This document shows positions 21,637 through 32,782 of a stretch of 64,000 bases of DNA, piece after piece. The notes beneath the pieces were generated by a model. The model saw only the letters and a list, made by a program, of their open reading frames with translations, searched no databases and was not told where the DNA came from. Location of the stretch: NCBI GenBank assembly GCA_023078685.1, contig JALGAS010000001.1:7502001-7566000 (forward strand), written 5' to 3'. Position 1 is the stretch's first letter. Each line of letters starts with the position of its first letter. The translations under genes were made by a program, and so were the position numbers. The DNA comes from Neopestalotiopsis rosae. Taxonomy: Eukaryota > Ascomycota > Sordariomycetes > Amphisphaeriales > Sporocadaceae.

Positions 21637-23103
21637 ATGCAATCAAGGAAAATGGACGACCCCAACGCCCACAGCATGGTGTTGGAAGCTATGAAGCAAA
21701 AGCTGTCGCAAGAGTCGCAAAGATACCGGTCCGAGCCATTCTGTGTCGTAGACCTGGGCGACATCTATGATGAGTATCAGCGGTGGACCAAGCTTCTACC
21801 GAATGTGAAGCCATTTTATGGTTGGTCGTTCTATAGCCTCCTTCTCCCTTTTCTGTTCTGCCCCCACCTATCCTCTTTCAAAACAATATCGTATACCAAA
21901 GACGACCATTGAGGGAGGCTGACAGTATGCCGTAGCTGTTAAATGCAATCCCAATCCTCATATTGTCAACCTTCTTGCTGGGCTCAATAGCGGGTTTGAT
22001 TGCGCATCCCAGAATGAGATGGAATTGGTCATGTTGCAGGGGGCGGCACCAGAGAACATCATCTTTGCCAATCCGTGCAAGAAGACGTCGGATCTGCAGT
22101 ATGCGCAGAAAGTAGGCGTGAGAAAAGTGACCTTTGACAACGAGGCAGAACTACATAAGATCCGTCAATGGCTCCCGGACGCTGAATTGGTTCTTAGATG
22201 TCGAGCGTCTGATCCATCTGCCTCGTACAACCTTTGCTCCAAGTTTGGGGCAACCACAGCGGCTTCAGTGAGGCTTCTTCGCTCCGCAAAACACCTGGGC
22301 CTCTCTGTCATTGGAGTGAGTTTCCATATCGGCTCGAATGCAAAAGATCCGCTAGCGTTCAATGAAGCTATACAGACTTGCCGTGAACTATTTGAGACGG
22401 GCCTTGATATAGGTCATGAGATGCACCTGTTGGATATCGGCGGTGGATTCTCGACTCAAAGCTTCGATACCATGGCTCGAGTCATTCGAGAGTCTCTTGA
22501 TAGGCATTTCTGCGGCATCGCGGTCGAAGTTGTCGCGGAGCCTGGTCGTCTCCTCGTGGCAGGCGCACTAACCCTGGCTTGCGGCATCATCGGACGGCGG
22601 GATGCGCTTGAACATACAGAGGACAAGGAAGGCCGTCACATGATCTATCTTAATGATGGCGTTTACGGCACATTCATATGTAATTTGTTCGAGCCTGGTC
22701 CGCAGCCGAAGGTGCTTCGTGCATCGGGAGCATTCTATCCGCCACAGAGTGCGGACAAGTATGAGAACTACACAATCTGGGGCCCAACTTGTGATGGAAC
22801 CGACTGCATCGCTGAATCTGTGGCACTTCCAGGGTCACTCACCATTGACGATTGGCTCTATTTTCCTTCTATGGGCGGTGAGTTCTCATCCTTTCAGTTG
22901 AATACTTCCAGCTATTGTCGGCGGTATCGTACATAAACTTTTTTGTCCATGGGGTTAATCGGTCGCGATCAGCATATTCGACATGTCTCTCAACCAGTTT
23001 TAATGGCTTCAATTGCGAAAGAGAGACCATATACGTTTCCAGCAGCCCTCTGGTTGACATAGATATACGACTAGACTTCCCTCAGAAGGCCCAGAAAGAG
23101 TAA
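21637..23103 (+). CDS. PLP-dependent ornithine/lysine decarboxylase (fold-type III, group IV)
   Basis: Three exons: 21637-21820, 21936-22877 and 22974-23103 (a second possible Met lies at 21652). The first junction creates PFYAVKCN, the PLP-lysine motif. Others in order are SGFDCAS, NPCKK, KFG, HIGSNAKDP, LDIGGGF, EPGRLLVAG and NDGVYGTF. WGPTCDGTDC carries the active-site cysteine, and the C-terminal GAY...FNGF forms across the last junction. All catalytic elements look intact. These enzymes make putrescine or cadaverine from ornithine or lysine. In a cluster with terpene cyclases and an NRPS it is likely to supply the diamine unit rather than serve housekeeping polyamine synthesis (inference). 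Substrate preference cannot be decided from motifs alone. Confidence 0.9.
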
Positions 23104-24982
23104 GCTTTACGCTTGCTTTGGAATAAACAAGGCGGCGGAACCCAGATTGTGCTGGGATGCGAGTTTTACCAAATAAAACATATAACACAAGAACAAATAC
23201 CAAAATCTGCCTACGAGAATTAGTACTACAAGGATAGCACCACTCGTAGAGAATTAAAATGTTGAAGACACACTATTGCCTTGTCCGAGTTGGGTGCTAT
23301 GGATTTTCCATTTCAGCCGCTGTGGGGCTTGAAGGGGGCTGAGAAGGCTTCTGGAAATACTAGCACTTGTTAATTTACAGGGCTTCCTCACTGAAGAAGC
23401 CTTCTGTAACAAAATGTTCTTCTCAAACCAAGGGTTCTTTTCGGACCCGGTTATGAGCCCGCTACAACGTCCAATATAGCCAGCTTGCCGTCCACTAACG
23501 TAAACCAACTAAAAGTTGTAGAACGTCGATAAAGAAAATTAACAAGAATTAAACACACGACTTGCGTTGCACGGAGTCCCGGATTTCCAAGTAAGTCACC
23601 ACGGATTTCCGGATTTCCGGATTTACGATCATGGACGAAGAGTAAGAACATTTCCAGTCCCGCTAGATTTCCACTCCGGAGGCTATAGAGTTCTAACAAG
23701 GATTTGAAAAGTGAATGATCGGCAATGAATCGTGCAAGCGCGTGATTGGCTGTGATGGCGTCGTGACAATTATGCTATCGTGCTTACCGTATAAGTGACG
23801 TGGAAAGCTTGTAAGTTATGCCTGCCCAACAACCCCGGCACCACACACCCACCAGGCCCAAAACGATCTGAGGGCCTCAGTGCCCATGGCATCCCACCTG
23901 AGGTTAGTGAACTCAATCACCAAGCCTCCCTGCGAACCGTGGCCTAGTCTTCAAAGCCTCATACTGCCACGTGCCATAAGTGTTGGAGGACCGATTATGT
24001 GGGTAGGCAGCAAGATCGGGTTGAAGCCCGGTTATTTGTCATGTACAAGTACTGTGTATACGTGATGTACTCTCAAGTTAGGGCAACAGTCAGCCCCAGA
24101 AACCCGCGCAATCAGCTCGAATCTACAAGCGATTGAGTTTGACTATAGTGCGTTAGCGCTCAGCACTACCGATAAAAAATCCGGGTCAGCCATCCCTGTA
24201 AAGGAGTTAATTTTTAAGATCTCTAGATCTTTGATGCCTGTCGCGAGCCAGGTAACGTCCACTAAATAGTACATGTGTACATCACTGTCAGCCACCGCCC
24301 CAGGTTCTCCGCCTGTGGATCACGAACCGTCGGGACTGTTGCATTCCGCAGCTAGAGACGACGAGCAGCGACTCACAGGCAAGAACCCGATGAGCAACAA
24401 TTGATAGGTGATCATCAATAGGTGACGGTCAACAAGCGATGCCCAATAAGTGGCATGAGGGTATCACAATGGGGCGGGCCGCGCCTTCGGAGTAGAGTTC
24501 CACTCAGACGGGTAAGCTCAATCAAAGTTATGAGCTGGTACCTGGATCTTTACCAAATGGAGAGGTGCTATGTACTATAGTAATCGATCAGTCAGAAACC
24601 ATTTGAAAGCTCGACAACACGCAGATTTATTCCGCGATGTGGCAAGCAGCTCGACCCTTGTCGCCTTCGTTGTCTCACACAAGACGGTATGTACTGTATA
24701 ATCATCGTGACAACGTCATGGCAATCTTGGCCTTTCACTCCCATCGCCGAACGTCAGGCCCTGGGCCTCCACGATCGGTTGGTCTCATATCACGTCACTG
24801 GGCTGACCCATCGTCGCGCAGAGCTTGAGTAGCAGCTATCCCATATCAGCTGTTTTAGAGATCCCCTTGACTTTGCTCTCGCTTCTGATCTTTGCTTAAC
24901 ATCGAGTTCTTGTTGCCTTCTCATAGTCCTGCCAACCGTACAATCTAGGCCATACACACGCCCCAATTTGACTCTTCCCACA
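23104..24982. other. 1.9-kb intergenic region upstream of the cyclase-like gene
   Basis: No gene was recognised. A cluster of GGATTTCC words occurs at about 23578-23625. A GGGGCGGGCCGCGCC stretch at about 24471-24485 could be part of the downstream promoter. The open frames present are short and without family signatures. Confidence 0.5.
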
Positions 24983-26387
24983 ATGGAAGGACTAAGAAGA
25001 CATTCGATCATGCTTGATCGCAAGCTCTGGCAGAATGATCCCATATACTTTTTTCGAACACTTGCCCCTCATATCAGCACCTCTGCGCAGCGCGCAGATG
25101 ATGCCTCCATCCAAGCCCAGATCGATGTGTTCGGGAGGGAAGATGTCGGCGCAATGCCAGGAGCCCTCGGACCAAGGGGCAACTTTGCCGCTCTCACCTT
25201 TGCTGAAGCCTTCCCCGACAGAGTTGCTATGCTAGCCTATCTGAATGAAATCCTGAGTTTCTACGAGTGTACGCTGAGCTGCCCCCGAAAGCTTCCATCC
25301 ATTTTTTCATGATCAGATCTTCCCAGGCCTCAGTATGAGAGGAGCTTGCTATTCGTATGCTTACAATGTTATTTCACAGGCTTTGAGAAACAAATGACAG
25401 AATCGGTAAGCATGCCTTTCATTTCCCACTCATTTATAGCATCTTTCGTGGTTGAATTCACCAGGATTGAACCACTTATTCACAAGATCTCTTCGGCTAA
25501 CTCACGGCTGTGTCTTGTAGTTGGAAGCTAAGCTCATTGCCGTCCCTGTCCCACAAGATCCCAAGTTCAACAATGCCGTTTGGCAAGGAAACTACAAGAA
25601 GACGATGGCGAAATGGCCAAAGTTCCTTCTACAGCTGGACCCCAAACTGGGGCCCAAGTGCATCCAGTCTCTCAAGGCGCTGATCGAGGGGACGGATATG
25701 GAACCCAAGATGTCCCAGTACAAAACGATGAAGGAATACGTTATTGATCGAACGCAATACATTGCTTGGCCGTAAGTCGTCCTTTGAATTCGTTCGTCTT
25801 CCAATCCTTGCATCGGGTCGCTCGCTTAACAAGTTATGATGTACAGGGTTGCTTGCGACAACGCCGAGTTCGGCTCGCAACTGAATCTGACACAAGAGCA
25901 AATGGATTCCGTTCGCGAGATTTTCCTGCCCCTCTGGTACCACTCCTGCTACGTCTATGACTACAACCGCTATGACAAGGAGGCCGAGATCCACTCCACC
26001 TACGGTACAGGCCGCAGCATGATCAACTCGGTGCCTCTTCTCAATCGGCTGAAGGGACTGTCCGTAGATGAAGCCAAGAGCTGGCTCAAGCAGCGGTGCT
26101 TTGAGTTGGAAGAGGAATACCTTCATCGCCGCGATGACTACTTCAAGGAGAACTCGGCGGAGACCGTTCCTGAGGATTTGCGACGTTGGTTCTTGTGCCA
26201 GGAGGACCTCGCTACCGGGTTCGCCATTTGGTGCGCGACAACTTACCACAACCATCCTCCATATGGAGAAGGGTACGCCGCTCCATTCAAGAAGCGTCGC
26301 GACGAAGGCGCCGTCTGGTTCGACAACGTGACCGATGATGACAATAAGCTCATGACGGGCGGGTTCGAAGCGGAGCTGGCAAAGTGA
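24983..26387 (+). CDS. Noncanonical terpene-cyclase-like protein without DDxxD (flavunoidine FlvF-like role proposed)
   Basis: Exons 24983-25268, 25380-25405, 25521-25771 and 25847-26387 give about 367 residues. The order of segments follows fungal class I terpene cyclases: FPDRVAMLAYLNEI before the first metal site; YDYNRYDKE at the position of the second (NSE/DTE) motif; then SVDEAKSWLKQRCFELEEEYL and the C-terminal HNHP region. Across the first intron the DDxxD position reads FYECFEK, and the NSE Asn and Ser are replaced by Tyr and Arg. Normal Mg2+-dependent ionisation of a diphosphate is therefore doubtful. In the flv pathway, as I recall, a second cyclase-like protein is implicated in forming the C-N bond between terpene and diamine; this gene is a candidate for that job. 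It converges with the trichodiene-synthase-like gene. Confidence 0.78.
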
Positions 26388-27085
26388 ACCTTGGACTCTA
26401 ACACTGTGTCTAGATATCAGATAGTGGTGTTAGGACGTTCTATCTAGTACTCCCACAATTGGCACCAGTCATGTTTTCCTCTGTTTTAGACATTCAATAT
26501 GATTTTTCAGCTTGCTGCATCCTCAATACTTGATCTGATACGTATCTTGATCTGATTCGTATCTTGATCTGATTCGTATCTTGATCTGATTCGTATCTTG
26601 ATCTGATTCGTATCTTGATCTGATTCGTATCTTGATCTGATTCGTATATTGAACTGTTCTGAGCGCTAGCGTTGCGTAATGGTACACCATGGCGCTCATT
26701 GTCCATGGGCGAATATGCAGTCACTCATCGTGTCTACCACTTTCGTCGTTTGATTAAGTTTTATCGTCAGAGAAGGATATCATGATGTAGGCGATCGTGT
26801 CACCTGAGATACGATGTCATAGGACACAAGACATTGTTGAGAAAGCTTCCACGTAGCTAGCAGGAGGAATTGTAATGTTCAATTGCTACATACAAAGATA
26901 CGCTCCAAATAGAGCTGAATGTGAACCAAAGGAAATCAAAAGTATAACGTGCGCTAAAAGAACGACGATGCCAAAAGCTGCGGCAAGAGGACCCATGCCG
27001 GTAGTCGACTACCATTGCTTCGCCTCATGACTATACTACTCTTCCAAGCGCGGAATAGGATCTACAGAAACTAGCGTAGATAACC
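26388..27085. other. Intergenic region between convergent cyclase genes
   Basis: This holds the two 3' ends and the 17-bp minisatellite listed separately. A short open frame across the repeat is just the repeat read in one frame and is not a gene. Confidence 0.6.
26529..26647 (+). repeat. 17-bp minisatellite, 7 copies
   Basis: Seven head-to-tail copies of CTTGATCTGATTCGTAT lie between the convergent cyclase-like genes. Only the first unit has a base change. Confidence 0.95.
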
Positions 27086-28216
27086 CTAGGCCACCAAGAG
27101 CTTCCCTGTGGTCTTCATATTGGTGGTTGGGTAGGAGTAATCTTGAGTGCCCACCCCGTTATCGTGCTTGAGATCCTCAGGGTTGGCCCAGAGCATGCGA
27201 TCGATCTGACCGATGCTGGTGGCCCGCTCGTAGAATCGCCGGAATTTGGTGGAGTTCTCATCTTGTCCCACCTGTGCATAGACCTCGTGCATTCGGAATC
27301 GAGGATCACAGAGATGCCAAGTGACATAGCCGTGCACAAAGGCCCGGATGGTCGCCTCGATCTTGGGATCCTTGCCTTGGAAGACGTCCACCAACTGCTT
27401 GCAGTAGAGGATTGTATCATCCGTCAGCTGCTTGAACGCGACCTCCCAGCCCACTTGATTGCAATGGGCAAGGTTGCTGACCAGGTTGATCTGATCACGG
27501 GGGCTGTCGAATTCCTTGTAGAAGGAGATCAAGTCATTACAGAGAGTCAGTTGCGGTTCGATCTGGGCGATAGCTGTGACGATTTCCTCAAAGACAAGTT
27601 CCTCGTCGAACTCGGAGCTTGGGAAGAGAGTAGCGCTAGAAATTCCTCCCAAGCCGTTGAGCCGACGCAAGAAGTTGGGGAAGTAACCAGAGCCAGGGAA
27701 GCCGCCAAAGTTCTTCTGCTCGATCCAGCAACCCTGGAAGAAATCCAGCGTACTGCGGAAAATCGTCATGCCACAGAAACCGCCGTAGAGGTGGAGGAAA
27801 TTGGTCAGGTGTGCGTTCATCCGCTGCCAGAACTGATGTTTCTGCGCCCGTCCCTTGATGAGATCCTCGCAAAAGGTGGTCATCTGCAAAGCGGGTATCT
27901 TGCTGGAGTCGTCCAGCATGATGATGTAGACAAAGTAGATGGACACGCCGACCATGACCTCGAGGGGGCACTTTGCCCAGCAATACACGGTCACCAGCGT
28001 GCTGGTTCGCATGACCGCCTGTAACCGCTTAGGCTGGACCTCGAGCGCGGCCTTTTCGATGGGTTGGTCAAAGTGTTTGGCCGTGTGGTAGAAAACATGT
28101 CTTAGGGTATTAACGCGCTGCTCATAGCTGAAATTCTCGTCCTGGTAATCAATGGTTTCGAGAAACTCAGCTAGAGCCGCGACGTACTCCTTCAAGGGGA
28201 ACTGCTTATTTGCCAT
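27086..28216 (-). CDS. Trichodiene-synthase-type sesquiterpene cyclase (376 aa)
   Basis: A single exon, read from [12 protein letters not shown] at 28216. An in-frame upstream Met at 28327 would add 37 residues unlike the family, so the shorter start is preferred. The length equals that of TRI5-type cyclases (about 375-385). The first metal motif is LDDSS at residues 101-105. The second is NDLISFYKE at 227-235, almost at the position known in TRI5. Near the C-terminus CDPRFRM replaces the TRI5 CDxRYRL basic motif. Such enzymes cyclise farnesyl diphosphate, often through a bisabolyl cation to cuprenyl- or acorane-type skeletons. In the flv pathway, as I recall, the first cyclase yields an acoradiene; this gene would fill that role. 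It is divergent from the first P450. Confidence 0.92.
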   Translation of the reverse strand: MANKQFPLKEYVAALAEFLETIDYQDENFSYEQRVNTLRHVFYHTAKHFDQPIEKAALEVQPKRLQAVMRTSTLVTVYCWAKCPLEVMVGVSIYFVYIIMLDDSSKIPALQMTTFCEDLIKGRAQKHQFWQRMNAHLTNFLHLYGGFCGMTIFRSTLDFFQGCWIEQKNFGGFPGSGYFPNFLRRLNGLGGISSATLFPSSEFDEELVFEEIVTAIAQIEPQLTLCNDLISFYKEFDSPRDQINLVSNLAHCNQVGWEVAFKQLTDDTILYCKQLVDVFQGKDPKIEATIRAFVHGYVTWHLCDPRFRMHEVYAQVGQDENSTKFRRFYERATSIGQIDRMLWANPEDLKHDNGVGTQDYSYPTTNMKTTGKLLVA

Positions 28217-28695
28217 TGTGCTGCTGTCGTAAAGATATAAGAGGGAGATGATGTACAAAGATTCAAACAAACTTCGCTGTGATCGTAAGACAGCTTTGTA
28301 ACTTGGGCCTCGAGGGATATGAACCATTTATCTTAAAATTTGGTGCTATAGATCATACCCAGTTACTATAGTAGCAAGATCAAACACCCGAGCCGCCCAA
28401 TCAACAGCTGCTAAAGCGTGCACAAGGTTTTCACAAGTGGCTCCAGAATATATGACATGGAGTATTTGACTTGGCCATCCTACCATAGTAAGCCAGCATC
28501 GGGCTGATAGCTTATATAGTTGACTACTACTACAATAGGCTTAAACCAGACCCATATAAGCTGACACTCGAAGTGGATATTGTGTTTTTTGACACTTTTC
28601 AATCATTGCCAACAAGATAGACAAGCTTGCTTTTCTTTGTGCCGTCTATTCTTCCTTGACCCAATTCTAACATCCCAAAACACACGAACTTTACA
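28217..28695. promoter_or_regulatory. Shared divergent promoter of sesquiterpene cyclase and P450
   Basis: This 479-bp gap between two divergent starts is compact and is the natural place for coordinated control of scaffold formation and first oxidation. A possible TATA element (CATATAAGC) lies at about 28551-28559, about 140 bp upstream of the P450 start. Confidence 0.55.
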
Positions 28696-30559
28696 ATGGT
28701 CGAAGGCGTATCAGCCATCGAGCTGCATGGTCACTCGACTTTTGCAATCATTGGTCCTGCTTTCATAGCCTTCATTTTCCTCAAGGCTATCTACAACATC
28801 TATTTTCATCCTCTCCGAAATTTCCCTGGGCCCAAATTGGCAGCCGTCGGCCCTTTCTACGAGTTCTATTATGATGTCATTCGAGATGGAATGTTTATGT
28901 GGGAGGTAGAGAGGATGCACCGAACATACGGTATGTGATCAGACATGAAACTCTCCCGTCCATCCTTCGTGGTATCGTCACGAATAGCGGCCCCGAAAAT
29001 GAGCACTGACGGCCCTGTTGTATAGGTCCTATCGTTAGAGTAAATCCTAATGAGCTTCATATACTTGATCCCAACTACTACAGCACAGTGTATGCCGGAA
29101 ATCACCGCAGCACTGACAAATACCATGATGCGGTGGCCGCATTCACCGTTCCAAAAGCCAGTTTGGCCACCATACAGCATAAAGTCCATCGATTGCGGCG
29201 CTCCATCTTGAGTCCATACTTCTCAAAGGCTGCCGTTGTCCGGCTCGAACCGGCAATTCACGAGCGGATTGACCGGTTGTGTTCGCGACTAGAAGAGAAC
29301 ATGCGACTTGGACAGGTCGCGGACTTGGACGCGGCGTTTGCTGCGCTGACCGCGGACATTGTGACGACTTACTTCTATGGACAAAACTCGGACTTCTTGG
29401 GGCACGAAGGGTTCAAATTTGAAATGCGGGATGCCATTCTTGGCCTGATCCGATTCTACCACTTCACAAGGTTCTTTCCATGGGTCGCGGATACTATCAA
29501 ACGGCTGCCTATTCCAATTATGCGACTGATACACCCTGGTGCCTCATATCTTGTCTCGTCTCAGGAAGATATCAAGGCCAATATCCGTGCATCTCAAGTC
29601 AGTGGGCATAAAGAACCAAGCAAATCTGTCATCGTTCAAGCACTAGAAGATCCGACCGTACCCGCGCAGGAGAGAACCCTCGATCGTCTTGGAGACGAAG
29701 GCACGACGATCATCTTCGCTGGCACAGAGACAACGGCGAGAGCCCTCAGCGTGGGCATGTTTCACATATTGAGCAATGAGGCCATCTTAAACAAGCTGCG
29801 GGAAGAGTTGGACACTTTGCCAAGTGTGCCAAACAGAGAATACACCTATTCCCAACTCGAATCTCTGCCATATCTGGTAAGCCTTGCTTTTTCTTTCCAG
29901 CTATTATGCTCTAGCTTCTTCGAAAAACTTGAAGACTGGAACGGAATGTGATGGCAAAGTCACTAACCAGATGCCTACAGAGTGGAGCGATTCAAGAGAG
30001 CCTGCGACTGTCTCACGGCCCCGCGGTACGTCTTCCGAGAGTATCGACCGAGAAGGCCCTGGAGTATGGAGACCACGTGATACCTCCTGGCGTAAGTTTC
30101 TCGCGCGACCTTTGGTGAAGGAATTTATACCAAATAATATGTGACGCAGGTCCCTGTCAGCATGTCTACTGTTCTCGTCCACCTTGACTCGTCTATATTT
30201 CCCGAGCCTCATAGTTTTGACCCTGAGCGCTGGGTCAAGGCATCAAAGGAAGGTGTCAACCTTGACAAATTCATGGTTGCGTTTACAAAGGGCACCAGGC
30301 AGTGTCTCGGGATCACGTAAGAATCATTGCCCAATTCGTGTTTCACATATTATCGGTACTTGTCCTCTGGAGCTAACTATGTGTGGTCAGTTTGGCATAC
30401 GCGGAAATGTACTTGACTTTTGCCAAACTTATTGGCACATTCAACATGGAGATTCATGATACGTCACCGGATGATATCAAGGTACATCATATCCGACTCA
30501 CTGGAGCGCCAAAACAAGGTACTGGGGAAGTGAAGGTGAAAATCATTGATAAGATATGA
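28696..30559 (+). CDS. Cytochrome P450 monooxygenase (cluster P450 1)
   Basis: The N-terminal anchor (about residues 14-33, [20 protein letters not shown]) is followed by the proline-rich hinge [10 protein letters not shown]. Six exons end at 30559, with junctions near 28930/29024, 29876/29979, 30091/30149, 30318/30390. The I-helix oxygen-activation motif is [14 protein letters not shown] gives ExxR, PERW is present, and the heme loop is [10 protein letters not shown], with the Cys ligand intact. The frame is complete to KVKIIDKI. It is a class II, ER-bound fungal P450 of the trichodiene-oxygenase type. It probably hydroxylates the sesquiterpene made by the divergent cyclase (inference); regiochemistry cannot be predicted. 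Confidence 0.9.
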
Positions 30560-31801
30560 TCCTCCCCATGGCGCGACAAGCAACGACGTAAACAAGACCC
30601 AGGGCAAATATTCCGCGCGCTCTTGAAGCAGAAGTGGGGTTTCATGAATGTACGTGCTTGGGTGTCAGTTATATGAGGTATAGGCATGAAAATATAGCAT
30701 CATCGATCATCTCTACTATAGCATTTGCGCGAATTGTGATTGCTCTTTTGATTATGCAGGGTTCAATTAGTTTCTGCACGGTACGAGCACCGACCGACTT
30801 CGTCGTGCCGGGGCGCTCAGCTGCAGCTATACTAAGCCGTCGTCGGTTTAGTCCTATAGCGCCCATCAACAGTGGGCAGATAACCTGAGAGACAACTATT
30901 GGATGACGCCGTGGTCGGGAGTTAGTGTCAAAGATATGATGGCTATGGTATAATGATTGTTGTATTACTAGTTGAGTCATGTAGGTCCAATAGAGATTGG
31001 AAGACTCAACTACTTTGGCATACACATGGTGGAGTACACTCCGCTCATTCCCCATTTTGATGTTTAGTTGCACTTGGCGGCATGTGAGGTTTTTACGGTC
31101 TGCGGTGTGCACAGGAACTGCAATAGCTAGGTAGGTACTATCCCCTGTATACACGTGTAGTGGCGCTAAACGCTAGTGTGTGGTTGGTAACTTGTGCAGA
31201 ATTGCAGTTGACTCGCCAAGATACGCTACAGAATCGTTTATACTCCACAAACAGTATACTTAGCCAGTACCAATACCCACGGACTGGTCCAGCACTAACT
31301 CGGAAGGCAGATTGAGCCGCAACTAGTTCTACGATAGCCGGAACTCTAATCTCCATATGATCCAGGGCTATCTCCGAGCATGTCCAATACAAAGGGCACG
31401 ATCGAGTACAGTACCGCCGTACTGGTGAATCGGACGGTGGAGCTGCTGAGGCACATATGGGACGCTGCAGAAACCTCACCCGCGTCATGAATCGGATCGT
31501 CCACTTGCTGCCCCAGGATCATAAGTGTTAGCTTGGATGCAGACTGTAAGTATTATGAGCGAATTCCAGTATATTCGACAGGGCGCCTAATCTACCAAGA
31601 TTGGTATAGTCGTATAACGATCGAATATTTGTCATCCTGGAGCCGTACATGGTGTGCTTGGAGTTCCCCACGTACCCCGGGACGACCCGTGGGTCGAACA
31701 CCTCCTCCAGGATTATCAACTTTAGGTCGCTACTTGCCCCACGCGAAGGCCTAGCACCTCCCATCGGGATCTTACCAGCAGAATCATGCCAGTTTCTGTT
31801 T
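30560..31801. other. Intergenic region downstream of P450 1
   Basis: No gene was recognised in this 1.2 kb. A minus-strand open frame crosses from here into the solo LTR and is treated as chance. Confidence 0.5.
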
Positions 31802-31806
31802 ACTTC

Positions 31807-32040
31807 TGTCAGATGGTGGACCATAGAACCCATATACCAGGGTGTGCTTGAGCACATTAATCAACACCATAGGGTTTAGATAGATATATGGGGTCTCCCG
31901 GGAATTAGCCGGGGCCACCTAAATAAGCGTGCACCTCGTCAAATCTAAAGGCATAAAATATAAATCAATACATCATTATAATTAACTCCAAATATTAAAC
32001 CATTTTAAGCTACAATAGGAAAGCTACTTCTTGATCAACA
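31807..32040 (+). mobile_element. Solo LTR of copia family B with 5-bp target-site duplication
   Basis: This 234-bp segment starts TGTCAGATGG and ends GATCAACA. It is flanked by identical pentamers ACTTC (31802-31806 and 32041-32045). It aligns over its whole length with the RIP-degraded LTR at 8516-8749, which adjoins a copia internal region. No internal element sequence is left, so it results from LTR-LTR recombination or is a remnant. It is far less mutated than the copy at 8.5 kb. Confidence 0.9.
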
Positions 32041-32052
32041 ACTTCTATAGCC

Positions 32053-32091
32053 AATGCTGGAAGTTTTCATCAGCTATATACAGCCAGCATT
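32053..32091. repeat. Small inverted repeat beside the solo LTR
   Basis: AATGCTGG and CCAGCATT form an 8-bp inverted repeat with a 23-nt spacer. It may be a hairpin or chance. The remaining spacer to 32782 has no recognisable gene. Confidence 0.4.
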
Positions 32092-32782
32092 AAACAGTAT
32101 GAAGGGATGCCAAGCAGATGAGAAAGCCAGTAGGTGGGGCACAGTATCGATCTAACGTTCATAATCCTTGAGGAGCTGAATTGAATGCATGGACCATCGA
32201 CCCACGGGTATCAAGATGAACTGCCAGGCTTGATTCTTGATTCCTTGGAAAGCATCACAGGTCGCATACGCGGCCCTGTGGACATTGCCACGTTGATCAT
32301 TCCCGTAATTACTTGACCAATCTTGATCATTACCAGGAACGTGTGAACGTTTCGAGCTCTCCATAGGCGTGGAGAGCGATATCCCGCTGAAAGCCGGTAG
32401 TATGTCAGGGGGAAGAGCTAGCAATCTTAGATCTGAGATCTGCCTCTCTCCTTCCATCACCCTCCTCTCCTGAGAAAGGAAAGCAGGACTGGTAGAGATT
32501 TTGTCACAAGTTGTCACAAGCGCTTGATATCCCCACCGTACTCTGGACATGCGATGCGTCATATTAAATTTTTTGAGTGTTCTTTTCTGGGTGGCTGCTA
32601 GTGAAGCACACTTTCCTGCATCTGGTTCCATAGTACTAGTTTGTTATAGTTAGCTCTTGCGTGCGTACCTCGCGCAGTGCAACGCGGCAGAGAATATTCC
32701 AATAATTACAAACAATAACCGACAGAACTGGCTGTAAATCCGTGACGGCACGCTGATCGATAACCACGCTGCTCAGTGCAAG

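Noticed and set aside
21065..24490. Shared GCGGGCCG-like words in the decarboxylase and cyclase-like promoters as regulator sites
   Set aside because: Too short and too few to separate from chance by eye; a motif-enrichment test over all cluster promoters would be needed.
26494..26724. Minus-strand open frame with repeating IRIRSRYESDQDTNQ-type sequence
   Set aside because: It is the 17-bp minisatellite read through three frames; no real gene.
27143..28024. Plus-strand 293-codon open frame opposite the sesquiterpene cyclase
   Set aside because: Antisense shadow of the TRI5-like coding exon, whose motifs and length are unambiguous.
31528..31857. Minus-strand open frame of 109 codons between the P450 genes
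   Set aside because: It runs into the solo LTR and its duplication, has no domain signature or splice structure, and is best explained as chance.
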